From Dysgonomonas sp. UBA5412 (GTDB lineage: Bacteria > Bacteroidota > Bacteroidia > Bacteroidales > Dysgonomonadaceae): a stretch of DNA of 28,488 nt. Under the pieces are notes generated by a model. That model worked only from the letters and a program-made list of their open reading frames with translations. It did no database searches and was not told where the DNA came from. Positions within the stretch are counted from its first letter, which is position 1. Each line of letters opens with the position of its first letter. A program made the translations under genes and the position numbers. Below are positions 15,306-23,535 of the stretch, piece by piece. The stretch spans positions 1 to 28,488 of the forward strand of contig DHNQ01000028.1 of the NCBI GenBank assembly GCA_002409595.1, written 5' to 3'.

Positions 15306-16976
15306 ATGTATAAAAACAAAGTAGTAATCGGAATCGACTTTGGAACCGACTCTTGTCGAGTTATTATAGTCGATGCTATTACAGGAGAACAATTAGCAAC
15401 ATCCGTTGCCTATTATCCAAGATGGAGTAAAGGCTTATATTGTAATCCTCAAAAAAATCAATACAGACAACATCCTCTGGATTATGTAGATACATTAGAG
15501 CAGGCAGTTAAAGATGCACTGGATCTATCACCACATGGTGTTTCAAATCAAGTAGTGGGTATCGGATTTGATATGACAGCCAGTACTCCGGCACTTGTAG
15601 ATAAGGAGGGTACGCCATTAGCATTACTCGACAATTTTAAAGACAATCCCAATGCCATGTTTATCCTATGGAAAGATCATACTGCATTGAACGAGGCTAT
15701 TCGCATAAATGAGTTGGTGAAGGAGTGGGAGACAGACTATACGGCTTATGAAGGTGGAATCTATTCTTCGGAGTGGGTATGGTCTAAAGTAGCACATATT
15801 CTGAATAATGATGAAGAAGTACGTGAGGTAGCATATTCATGGATTGAACATACAGATTGGATTCCTGCGTTATTAACAGGAAAAACAAAAGCAGAAGAAG
15901 TGATAAGAAGTAGATGTGCCGCAGGACATAAAGCCATGTGGCATGACTCTTGGGGAGGTTTACCCGATGAGCAGTTTTTGACTACTCTAAGTCCTTACTT
16001 AGCGGGCTTCCGAGATAGATTATACACAGCTACTTATCCTTCCGATAAGGAAGTAGGTACTCTTACTGCTGAATGGGCTAAACGTCTCGGATTGAATCAA
16101 AATGTATCTGTTGCCGTAGGTGCCATAGACTGCCATATGGGTGCAGTTGGGGCAAGAATTCAACCGAAACAGTTTGTTCGAGTGATGGGTACATCCACCT
16201 GCGACATAATGATTATCTCATCAGATTTGTTACAGAATAAACTGATCGAAGGCATTTGCGGGCAGGTTGACGGTTCTGTTGTACCTAATATGATTGGGTT
16301 AGAGGCAGGACAATCTGCTTTTGGCGATGTGTATGCATGGTACAAAAATATATTGGAGTGGACTCTAGCTCTGTTAGACGAAAAAAGCATTTCATTGGAT
16401 AGCATTACAAAAGAAACACTTAAAAAGCAAATAGCGGATAACATATTAAATCAATTAACCAAAGATGCAGAGAAAATTGATTTGAAGGATAGTACACTTA
16501 TAGCTACCGATTGGCTTAACGGGCGGCGGACTCCTTATGCAGATCAAAGCCTCAAAGGTAGTATTTTAGGTATAACAATGGGTACAACGGCACCTATGAT
16601 ATTCAAAGCTTTGGTAGAAGCCACAGCTTTTGGCTCAAAAGCCATAATAGATCATTTTATTAACTGTGGTATCGAGATAGAAGAAGTGTTGGCAATAGGT
16701 GGAATATCTCAAAAATCACCATTTGTGATGCAAATATTATCTGATGTAATAGGGTTACCTATTAAAGTGGCAAAATCTACACAGACTTGTGCTTTAGGTT
16801 CTGCTATGTTTGCTGCGGTTGTCGGTGGAGTTTATGAAAACATAGAAGATGCTCAAACTGTTATGGAACAAGGCTTCATTCATGAATACAATCCTGATAA
16901 GAATAAGCACAAAGAGTATAATATTCTGTATGATAAATATATAAAGACAGGTAAATTTTCAGAAAAACTATCATAG
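15306..16976 (+). CDS. Ribulokinase-family FGGY kinase (AraB-like)
   Basis: A 556-residue cytoplasmic sugar kinase, close to the length of E. coli AraB (566). The N-terminal phosphate loop GIDFGTDSCRVIIVDA (9-24) and the NQYRQHPLDYVDTLE block are typical of ribulokinases. Later come the substrate and ATP regions GIGFDMTAS, MGTSTCDIM and GQSAFGDVYAWY, and a C-terminal FGGY block (LAIGGISQKSPFVMQILSDV, then ALGSAMFAAVVGG). AraB enzymes are known to phosphorylate both L- and D-ribulose. As the product of FucI acting on D-arabinose is D-ribulose, this enzyme should make D-ribulose 5-phosphate, which enters the pentose phosphate pathway directly. No L-arabinose isomerase (AraA) or epimerase (AraD) is present, which argues against an L-arabinose pathway here. 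Confidence 0.9.
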   Translation: MYKNKVVIGIDFGTDSCRVIIVDAITGEQLATSVAYYPRWSKGLYCNPQKNQYRQHPLDYVDTLEQAVKDALDLSPHGVSNQVVGIGFDMTASTPALVDKEGTPLALLDNFKDNPNAMFILWKDHTALNEAIRINELVKEWETDYTAYEGGIYSSEWVWSKVAHILNNDEEVREVAYSWIEHTDWIPALLTGKTKAEEVIRSRCAAGHKAMWHDSWGGLPDEQFLTTLSPYLAGFRDRLYTATYPSDKEVGTLTAEWAKRLGLNQNVSVAVGAIDCHMGAVGARIQPKQFVRVMGTSTCDIMIISSDLLQNKLIEGICGQVDGSVVPNMIGLEAGQSAFGDVYAWYKNILEWTLALLDEKSISLDSITKETLKKQIADNILNQLTKDAEKIDLKDSTLIATDWLNGRRTPYADQSLKGSILGITMGTTAPMIFKALVEATAFGSKAIIDHFINCGIEIEEVLAIGGISQKSPFVMQILSDVIGLPIKVAKSTQTCALGSAMFAAVVGGVYENIEDAQTVMEQGFIHEYNPDKNKHKEYNILYDKYIKTGKFSEKLS

Positions 16977-17001
16977 ATACGTATAATAAAAAAGACAAGA
17001 T

Positions 17002-18156
17002 ATGAGAAAAAAAGTTTTTTATAACCTATTATTATTCCTTGCGTTTTCAATTATTAGTAATGCCGGTAATATAACGTCTAGTAACATTTTAACAAATGCT
17101 GAATACACAATAAGCTTAGACAGACAGACAATAAGTATTGCAATAGGAGAGAGGACAAAGTTAATTCCGACAGTAAAAAGAAATGGGCAACGGATTAACT
17201 TTAAAGATTATAAACTGAATGTGACTACCGATCAGAATATTTCGATACTTAACGAAGGGGCTGACAGTATAATTCATTTAATAGGGATGAACAAAGGCGA
17301 GGCCGAAATAAAAATTAATTTAGTAGGTGAAAAAGCGAATACTAAATGTAATGTTAAAGTTGAGAAAAGAACGATAAAAATATTAGCCATAGGTAATAGT
17401 TTTTCAGACGATGCAATAGAACATTATCTATGGAATATAGCTAAGGCTGATAGTATAGATTTGATTATCGGAAATATGTATATAGGAGGCTGTTCTTTGG
17501 CTAAACATGTACACAATGCAGAGAATAACCTAAATAGTTACTCTTATCATAAAATAGTGAATGGAGAACGAACTTATAGAGAGAATACCAATTTGGCGTA
17601 TGTATTTCAGGATGAAGACTGGGACTATATCAGTCTGCAAGAAGTCAGTCAGCAATCCGGTATTTATTTTTTTTACGAAATTAATTTGCCAAAGCTAGTT
17701 GATTATGTACAAACTCAAGCACCTGATGCTACACTTATGCTTCATCAGACATGGGCTTATGCAAAAGATTCGGAACATAGCGGATTTACAAATTATAATA
17801 ATGATCAAGATCTGATGTATAAAAGTATTGTGTCAGCCGTCAGGCAAGCTGCAAATCTTGCTCATATAGATGTAATAATTCCTACCGGAACCGCTATTCA
17901 GAATGGAAGAACAAGCAGTCTGAATGATACCTTCTGTCGCGATGGTTATCATTTGGATATATCTTTTGGACGCTATACCGCTTCATGTACATGGTTTAAT
18001 AAGATATTTAATCGTTCAGTAATCAACAACAGCTATTTGCCCAACTTTTCTAAATGGCGTATAGATATGGCGAGATATGCAGCTAAATATGCTGTCGATA
18101 AGCCGTATGAAGTTACAAAATTGATTAAGTTTCAGGTAACAGAACCCAAGTTCTAA
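17002..18156 (+). CDS. DUF4886 SGNH/GDSL-type hydrolase with Ig-like domain
   Basis: A 384-residue exported protein (signal peptide about 1-21). Residues about 35-120 look like a bacterial Ig-like domain (SIAIGERTKLIPTVKRNG). Residues 125-350 match DUF4886, an SGNH-like hydrolase: block I is AIGNSFSDD (Ser133 as nucleophile), block II includes YIGGCSLAKH, and the C-terminal block is CRDGYHLDISFG with Asp314 and His317. The complete Ser-Asp-His set argues for an active enzyme. It lies 25 bases after the kinase and is the last plus-strand gene before a strong terminator. A carbohydrate esterase that clears acyl groups from the target glycan fits, but DUF4886 activity is not established as far as I know. 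Confidence 0.78.
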   Translation: MRKKVFYNLLLFLAFSIISNAGNITSSNILTNAEYTISLDRQTISIAIGERTKLIPTVKRNGQRINFKDYKLNVTTDQNISILNEGADSIIHLIGMNKGEAEIKINLVGEKANTKCNVKVEKRTIKILAIGNSFSDDAIEHYLWNIAKADSIDLIIGNMYIGGCSLAKHVHNAENNLNSYSYHKIVNGERTYRENTNLAYVFQDEDWDYISLQEVSQQSGIYFFYEINLPKLVDYVQTQAPDATLMLHQTWAYAKDSEHSGFTNYNNDQDLMYKSIVSAVRQAANLAHIDVIIPTGTAIQNGRTSSLNDTFCRDGYHLDISFGRYTASCTWFNKIFNRSVINNSYLPNFSKWRIDMARYAAKYAVDKPYEVTKLIKFQVTEPKF

Positions 18157-18186
18157 AGAACTATAATATTATATCAATTAGCTGGA

Positions 18187-18232
18187 AAAATATAAGTCAG
18201 GTAGAATATGATTTCTATCTGACTTATATTTT
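18187..18232. terminator. Bidirectional intrinsic terminator
   Basis: AAAATATAAGTCAG (18187-18200) pairs with CTGACTTATATTTT (18219-18232) over 14 perfect pairs, and the stem continues inward for six more (GTAGAA with TTCTAT, one G-U) to a 6-nt loop. It lies between two convergent genes and gives A/T tails on both strands, so it should stop both transcripts. Confidence 0.85.
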
Positions 18233-18270
18233 CTTACTTATACTCAAATAGAGTTATCTTCTTTAAGAGA

Positions 18271-18933
18271 CTATTCGGCATTTTCCTTCAGCCATTTTAA
18301 TCTGCGCTGATCCGGAAGATGTTTGACCGAAAAGTTTTCAAATTGGGCTTTAAATCCATTCCCGTCGGGACAAGCCCCCATCAAACCTACCATAATAGGA
18401 CAATTGTCTTGCATCCAAGCATTTCGCATCATAGTATAATTTTTATCATCAAACGAATAAAATACTTCTATTGCATCCAGTCGCCTTACAGCCTTAATCC
18501 ATACAAATGGCACGGGTCTATCTAAAGTTATTACACTCCAATCGCTTGTCTTATGAGTAACTACTGTGCTTAAATTATATTTACCGTCAACGAATTCTAT
18601 CCCGGCCTTTATATAATTTTCAGAATCTATACGTAACATTAGTCCTGATTGATCGAAACGTACTTTATAATCACCCGATATTTTTACTTTAACTTCAAAT
18701 TCGCCTCCATAAGTAGTGTAATAAAATGGCGCATCATCGACAGTAAAACCATAATGAGAAATACGCCAGTAATCGCTCTGAGGTGTTACTTGCATAGAAA
18801 GGGTATTGTCTTTGATTTCCCATTTTTCAGGTTCATTAAACCATTGCATCTTTTCTAAGTTTTGCGCTTTTACAGAATTAGCAGTAAAGATGAAGAATAG
18901 AGCTGAAACTAAATAAAATTTGAATATTTTCAT
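18271..18933 (-). CDS. Exported DUF1349 (concanavalin-like) protein
   Basis: A 220-residue protein with a signal peptide (MKIFKFYLVSALFFIFTANSVKAQ) and a single DUF1349 domain. The motifs are KWEIKDNTLSMQVTPQSDYW near the mature N-terminus, the strand FEVKVKISGDYKVRFDQSGLML, and the end block YTMMRNAWMQDNCPIMVGLM followed by CPDGNGFKAQFENF. DUF1349 proteins have a lectin- or LamG-like beta-sandwich and often sit near sugar-utilisation genes; no catalytic activity is assigned by sequence alone. The gene runs convergently toward the D-arabinose operon and shares its terminator, so it may be an accessory glycan-binding protein of that locus. A near-consensus -7 element on the minus strand (TACCTTTA, 18954-18961) lies 20 bases ahead of the start. 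Confidence 0.8.
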   Translation of the reverse strand: MKIFKFYLVSALFFIFTANSVKAQNLEKMQWFNEPEKWEIKDNTLSMQVTPQSDYWRISHYGFTVDDAPFYYTTYGGEFEVKVKISGDYKVRFDQSGLMLRIDSENYIKAGIEFVDGKYNLSTVVTHKTSDWSVITLDRPVPFVWIKAVRRLDAIEVFYSFDDKNYTMMRNAWMQDNCPIMVGLMGACPDGNGFKAQFENFSVKHLPDQRRLKWLKENAE

Positions 18934-19043
18934 TGTTATTATTTATTTGATATTAAAGGTAAAATTATTTGAAAGAAAGAAAATTGATCATTCTTATACA
19001 AAGGCTATTATTATTCACAAAGCAACAATAACCATATAATAAA

Positions 19044-19061
19044 TTATCTTTGCAAAGATAA
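19044..19061 (+). promoter_or_regulatory. Promoter -7 element inside an 18-bp perfect palindrome
   Basis: TTATCTTTGCAAAGATAA is its own reverse complement. Its left half contains TATCTTTG (19045-19052), an exact match to TAnnTTTG, 57 bases before the LuxR-type start codon. The same element read on the other strand points toward the DUF1349 gene, so the site might serve both directions or bind a dimeric regulator that blocks the promoter. Confidence 0.55.
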
Positions 19062-19108
19062 ATCACTGAAATATAATGGGCAATACTGATAAATAACCAT
19101 TTTCTCTT

Positions 19109-19876
19109 ATGTCTACACAAGAAATCGTTCAGCTAAATGAAGAACTGTTAGGACAGTCGTTTGACAATGAATCACTTGGGTCTGACGAATTAATAGAATG
19201 TCAAAAAATAGCTACTACCTATTCGTTAATAGAAAATTCAATTTCGGTTCTCAGCGACTTGAAGGAAAATAAGAGCTATATATACTACGGAGGAGTAGCC
19301 ACAAAACTTGGTATAGCTGATAAAGGAGATATTAAGATAATAGATTCCATCTGGGAAGAAGATTTATTTAATAAAATACATCCCGACGACCTACCTAAAA
19401 AACATTTGCTCGAATTGCAATTTTTTTATTTTCTAAAGTCGATTCCGGTAAATAAACGTGGCAACTATTATATTGCAAGTGAAATGCGAATATTAGATAA
19501 TTCTGAAAAATATGTGGTCATTCATCACCGAATGTTCTATCTATGTACTGCATTAGGTAATTTGCGGTTAGCACTATGTTTGTATAATAATTCATATAAA
19601 AAGAATGTATCCGATAATCACAATGGGTTCATAATAGATTCTTCGACGGGGGATATAATTGATATAGAAAAAAAACAATATTCCAATATACTTTCTGTCA
19701 GAGAAAAAGAAATCTTAAATCTAGTCGATAAAGGCAAACCAAGTAAAGAAATAGCGGAGACTCTGTCTATAAGTAAAAACACAGTAGACAGACATCGGCA
19801 GAATATACTGGAGAAGTTAAGAGTAAAAAATTCGCATGAAGCATGCCGGGTTGCTAAACTAATGAATCTACTATAA
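19109..19876 (+). CDS. LuxR-type transcriptional regulator with PAS-like N-terminus
   Basis: A 255-residue protein. Residues about 190-252 form a classic LuxR/FixJ helix-turn-helix: LSVREKEILNLVDKGKPSKE, then IAETLSISKNTVDRHRQNIL, EKLRVKN and a terminal helix. Residues about 60-175 look like a PAS-type sensor fold (KIIDSIWEEDLFNKIHPDDL, with ISVLSDLKENKSYIYYGG before it); no phospho-acceptor receiver domain is visible. This combination is frequent in Bacteroidota. It lies divergently from the DUF1349 gene, which it might control, and far from any sensor kinase. The signal is unknown. Confidence 0.85.
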   Translation: MSTQEIVQLNEELLGQSFDNESLGSDELIECQKIATTYSLIENSISVLSDLKENKSYIYYGGVATKLGIADKGDIKIIDSIWEEDLFNKIHPDDLPKKHLLELQFFYFLKSIPVNKRGNYYIASEMRILDNSEKYVVIHHRMFYLCTALGNLRLALCLYNNSYKKNVSDNHNGFIIDSSTGDIIDIEKKQYSNILSVREKEILNLVDKGKPSKEIAETLSISKNTVDRHRQNILEKLRVKNSHEACRVAKLMNLL

Positions 19877-20205
19877 AAGGCGGCAAAGCATGCGGTTTGA
19901 TAATAAATGACCGCATATTCTTAAGAGTATTTCATTAGTTCCATTAATAGATTTTATTTATAGTATATTAGAATAATAATGCCGCTTTCTTAAATGAACT
20001 TATACACAAAGTTAAACATCCTTATTTTAATAATTTTCGCAGATAATAAAGCGATTAGATACATGTCTTCTAAGCTGATTGCATAACTATCTCAATGACT
20101 ATTTTAGATAAATAATTATCTTTGTTATAAATAGAACAAGCTTCTTGATTCTATCCATATTATTCATTTCTAATACAATGTATAATTTAAAACAACAGAC
20201 AATCA
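19877..20205. other. Intergenic region with small hairpin and -7 element
   Basis: A 329-base gap without a credible gene. ATGCGGT (19890-19896) pairs with ACCGCAT (19910-19916) around a 13-nt loop just after the LuxR-type gene, with no U-run, so it is a weak terminator candidate. TATCTTTG at 20117-20124 matches the -7 promoter consensus and would serve the ABC exporter pair, giving a leader of roughly 80 nt. Nothing else was recognised. Confidence 0.5.
20117..20124 (+). promoter_or_regulatory. -7 promoter element for the cydDC-like pair
   Basis: TATCTTTG fits TAnnTTTG exactly and lies 81 bases before the cydD-like start. No -33 TTG was found at the usual distance. Confidence 0.5.
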
Positions 20206-21852
20206 ATGAATTCAAATCAGGAAAATGCTTCCCGATGGCTGAGTAAAAAGATAATAGAAGCAAAAAACACATATATTTCAGCATCAATATTAACCATTTT
20301 TAGTGCAGGATGCTTTGTCGTATTTTGTTGGTATTTGTCAGATTTTGCTGCGCTGTGGCTCAACGACGGAATCATTGCACCAGCGTCTTTAATATATGCA
20401 TTAATCTTTCTGGCAGGCAGATATATTTTTGCACATTTTGCATCCATTTTCAATTATAATGCAGGAAATATAGTCGTCACCAAGATAAAGAATAAACTCT
20501 ATCCTTTGTTGCTCAATAATAGCAAATCAGACTCTATATCAAGTATGTTGATGGTAACCAGAGTGAGCGACGATCTAAAACCATTCTATTCATTCTTCAT
20601 CCCATACGCTATTTCGTCTGTTTTAGTCTGCACACTATTACTCATCGTTAGTTTCTGCACGGAAAAATGGGTTGGCGTGATGCTTCTAGTCTCACTATTA
20701 GTAATTCCCATGCAGATGATAGCCATTGGAGTGGGAGCAGAAGCCCTTCATAAGAAGCATATAAATCTTTTTCTAAGATATTCGGCTGTTTTCTATAACC
20801 GATTGCAAACGGTTGCTGAAATTGTGAACCTTGACAACTTCAAGCCTCAATATCGTTTTTTGTCCAAAAAAAGTGAAGAACTAAACAAGGCTACAACTAA
20901 CGTCATGCGAGTAGCCATTCTCTCATCGGCAGTTTTGGAGTTTTTTGTCACAATCTGTATTGCGGTAATAGCTATTTATTTAGGTATGAGTCTTCTTGGT
21001 ATCATGGCAGGACCAAATTATGGTAAAGGATACGATTTTCGTAAAGCACTGTTCCTACTCACTATTTCTCCTTATTTTTTCTTCTATTTGCGAAAGTTTG
21101 TTAGTGCCTACCACGATAAGAACAGAGCGTTGGCTTCTGCCAAGTTAATAATGCCGATCTTGAATCAAGATATTGCTACACCGATAAACAATGCTGACGA
21201 AATTCTTGAAAGAATTGAAATAAAAGACTTAAACTTTGTCTATCCCGATTCAGCGGTAAAAGTTCTGCATAATATAAACTTTTCATTGCCTACCAAAGGA
21301 TTAGTCCTAGTGAAAGGAATTTCGGGTTCAGGAAAATCTACTTTATTGAAAATTCTTGCCGGAAGCCTGACAGTCGAAGAGGGTAGCGTTTACGTAAACA
21401 GCAAAGAAAATAAATGGTCTCAACAATGGTTGAATGCAAATACTTCCTATATGAATCAGTTTCCCTTCATTTTTGATGGAACATTGCAATATAATGTCTT
21501 TCTGGAAAAAGAAGATAATGACCAAAAACAATATCCTCAATTTTTAGAAAAAATATTATCTAAAAAAGAAGATGCTTGGCAAACTCAACTCAGTCATAAC
21601 GGTAAGCAACTTTCAGGAGGAGAAAAACAATTGGTTACATTTGCCCGAATGATTTTACATCCAAGACCTGTCGCTATTTTGGATGAACCTACAGCAAACT
21701 TAGATAAGGGAACTGTTGAAATTATACTTCCCGAAATCTTAAAATTAACGAAAGATCAATTAGTGATAGTTGCATCGCACGAAAAAATGTTTGAAGAATT
21801 TGCTGATATAACAATAAACTTAAATTGGGGGGAACAAATGGATTATGAATAA
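20206..21852 (+). CDS. cydD: CydD-like thiol/heme-linked ABC exporter subunit
   Basis: A 548-residue half-transporter with a membrane domain (about 20-310, roughly six helices) fused to an ATPase domain: Walker A GISGSGKST (371-379), signature LSGGEKQ (469-475), Walker B VAILDEPTANLD (489-500) and H-loop ASHEK. All catalytic elements are intact. It overlaps the next gene by 8 bases (21845-21852), so the two are co-translated and form a heterodimer. The assignment to CydD rests on this pairing and on the CydC-typical sequence of the partner. CydDC exports cysteine and glutathione from the cytoplasm and is needed to assemble cytochrome bd and periplasmic cytochromes. No cydA or cydB is in the window. 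Other heterodimeric exporters are possible. Confidence 0.78.
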   Translation: MNSNQENASRWLSKKIIEAKNTYISASILTIFSAGCFVVFCWYLSDFAALWLNDGIIAPASLIYALIFLAGRYIFAHFASIFNYNAGNIVVTKIKNKLYPLLLNNSKSDSISSMLMVTRVSDDLKPFYSFFIPYAISSVLVCTLLLIVSFCTEKWVGVMLLVSLLVIPMQMIAIGVGAEALHKKHINLFLRYSAVFYNRLQTVAEIVNLDNFKPQYRFLSKKSEELNKATTNVMRVAILSSAVLEFFVTICIAVIAIYLGMSLLGIMAGPNYGKGYDFRKALFLLTISPYFFFYLRKFVSAYHDKNRALASAKLIMPILNQDIATPINNADEILERIEIKDLNFVYPDSAVKVLHNINFSLPTKGLVLVKGISGSGKSTLLKILAGSLTVEEGSVYVNSKENKWSQQWLNANTSYMNQFPFIFDGTLQYNVFLEKEDNDQKQYPQFLEKILSKKEDAWQTQLSHNGKQLSGGEKQLVTFARMILHPRPVAILDEPTANLDKGTVEIILPEILKLTKDQLVIVASHEKMFEEFADITINLNWGEQMDYE

Positions 21853-23443
21853 ATTTATCACAAAATATATATTGCGTCCCTTAGCAGGTAGGTGGTTGCA
21901 AGGTCTTTTTCTGTTACTGATATGGACTGTGGCATTCATTGCCTTACCTGCTATATCGGGATGGTTCTTAGCTACATGTAGCATTGTGTTTATTATGGCA
22001 AATACGATGTTTTCGTATTTGGTTCCTTCCGCCATTATCCGTCTATTAGCCTTATTGCGTACAGCAACAAGATATTTCGAACGATTGTCGAATCATAAGA
22101 CTACGCTCGATGCACAACAAGGTTTACAATTGAGGATATTTCAATCTGTAGCTAAATTTCCATACTTTAAGAAACAAGTGAATAATAATTCGGCTCTGCT
22201 CGAAAACAGTACATACGGCGTCGATCAGATATTAAACCATATCTTATTGTGGCTCCTGCCGTTTACTGCTCTAATAGTGTCATTGAGTATCTATTTTATT
22301 TTTCTTACTATATTTTCGTATGCTATATCCATAGAATTTCTGATTTCTTCGGCTGTTCTTTTATTTATTATTCCTCAATTAATATTTCTGAAAAACAGAA
22401 AATTATACGAATCATTAAAAATTATAAGAGAAGAAAATAATCAGTCTTTGGTGCAAAGCTTTAGAGGGCGAATAGAAATCTCAAAATATAATCTGGAAGA
22501 AAAAGCCATCGCGCAATATCAACAGAAACTATTGCAACTCGAACATCTTGAAACCAAGCTGCAAACCAATTCATTTTGGCTGCAACTGATTGCGGGACTA
22601 GGATTTAGCAGCATTGCCATATTTCTGCTCTGGGACTTAAATAATTATAATATTGATGCGCCTATGGCGATTGGAATATTTTTCGGTATCATGGCACAAG
22701 CCGAATTGGCAGAAATGCTCTTTTCGGGAAAGTCTGAAAAAAGTTCGGTAGCCCATCAGATCAAAGATATTGATACCATTATCAAACAAGGAGATCAACC
22801 TATCGAAGAAGTGACTGTCAATGCTCAATTAGAAGTCTTAAACCTAAAGGAGTTGAAGGCCAAGATACCTGAAACGTCTGTGGAAACAGAGCCTATATCG
22901 CTGCAAATCAGAAAAGGCGAATGGATAGCTCTTTATGGCGAAACGGGAAAGGGTAAAACTACCTTGCTTAATAGCCTATTTTATCCTGAATATCGCAATA
23001 GTGGTTTGTTGATATGGAATGGCGGAGAACAATTATCTCATTTGCCTATACCCGAATGTATTTACGTTACTCAAAAGGCTTATTTGTTAACGGGTACTCT
23101 GCGAGAAAACTTTGAAGGTTATTCAGATGATGAAATTGATGCTGCATTAGTTATCGTAGACCTATCCGGCTGGCGGACATCCTTGCCTCATGGATTGGAT
23201 AGTTGGCTAGGGGAGAATGGAGAAACCTTGAGTGGCGGACAGCGAAAGAAGCTTTTATTGGCACAGGCTTTACTCAAAAAGCCTCAATTGTTGGTTGTAG
23301 ACGAGCCTACCGCCGGTATAAGTTCTGAAAATGCAATAGATATCTTTCAAAATATCAAACGTGAATTTCCTCATATTACCATTCTTATGGCTACTCATTT
23401 AGAAGAGTTTGAAAATGTTGTAGATAAAGTAGTAAAAATTTGA
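21845..23443 (+). CDS. cydC: CydC-like ABC exporter subunit
   Basis: A 532-residue half-transporter. Early helices are followed by LLALLRTATRYFERLSNHKT (67-86), strongly like the R-RYFERL-H block of E. coli CydC. The ATPase domain has Walker A GETGKGKTT (365-373), signature LSGGQ (462-466), Walker B LLVVDEPTAG (482-491) and switch His518 in ATHLEE. The gene starts inside the end of the cydD-like gene. In the pair both ATP sites look competent. The inferred role is export of thiol reductants from cytoplasm to periplasm in support of cytochrome bd maturation. A strong terminator follows 31 bases after the stop. Confidence 0.82.
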   Translation: MNKFITKYILRPLAGRWLQGLFLLLIWTVAFIALPAISGWFLATCSIVFIMANTMFSYLVPSAIIRLLALLRTATRYFERLSNHKTTLDAQQGLQLRIFQSVAKFPYFKKQVNNNSALLENSTYGVDQILNHILLWLLPFTALIVSLSIYFIFLTIFSYAISIEFLISSAVLLFIIPQLIFLKNRKLYESLKIIREENNQSLVQSFRGRIEISKYNLEEKAIAQYQQKLLQLEHLETKLQTNSFWLQLIAGLGFSSIAIFLLWDLNNYNIDAPMAIGIFFGIMAQAELAEMLFSGKSEKSSVAHQIKDIDTIIKQGDQPIEEVTVNAQLEVLNLKELKAKIPETSVETEPISLQIRKGEWIALYGETGKGKTTLLNSLFYPEYRNSGLLIWNGGEQLSHLPIPECIYVTQKAYLLTGTLRENFEGYSDDEIDAALVIVDLSGWRTSLPHGLDSWLGENGETLSGGQRKKLLLAQALLKKPQLLVVDEPTAGISSENAIDIFQNIKREFPHITILMATHLEEFENVVDKVVKI

Positions 23444-23474
23444 GCCTATTAATAATCATTGTTCTTGATACAAG

Positions 23475-23509
23475 AAAGGGAATAGCCCATGACGGTTATT
23501 CCCTTTTTT
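23475..23509. terminator. Intrinsic terminator between cydC-like gene and receptor gene
   Basis: AAAGGGAATAGCC (23475-23487) pairs with GGTTATTCCCTTT (23494-23506), 13 pairs with one G-U, loop of six, followed by T to 23509. It serves the plus-strand pair, and may serve the convergent receptor gene as well. Confidence 0.85.
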
Positions 23510-23535
23510 GATTACCTACGACTAATGCCCTTATG

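Noticed and set aside
15306..16976. L-arabinose pathway kinase
   Set aside because: The kinase family would allow it, but no AraA isomerase or AraD epimerase is present and FucI does not act on L-arabinose.
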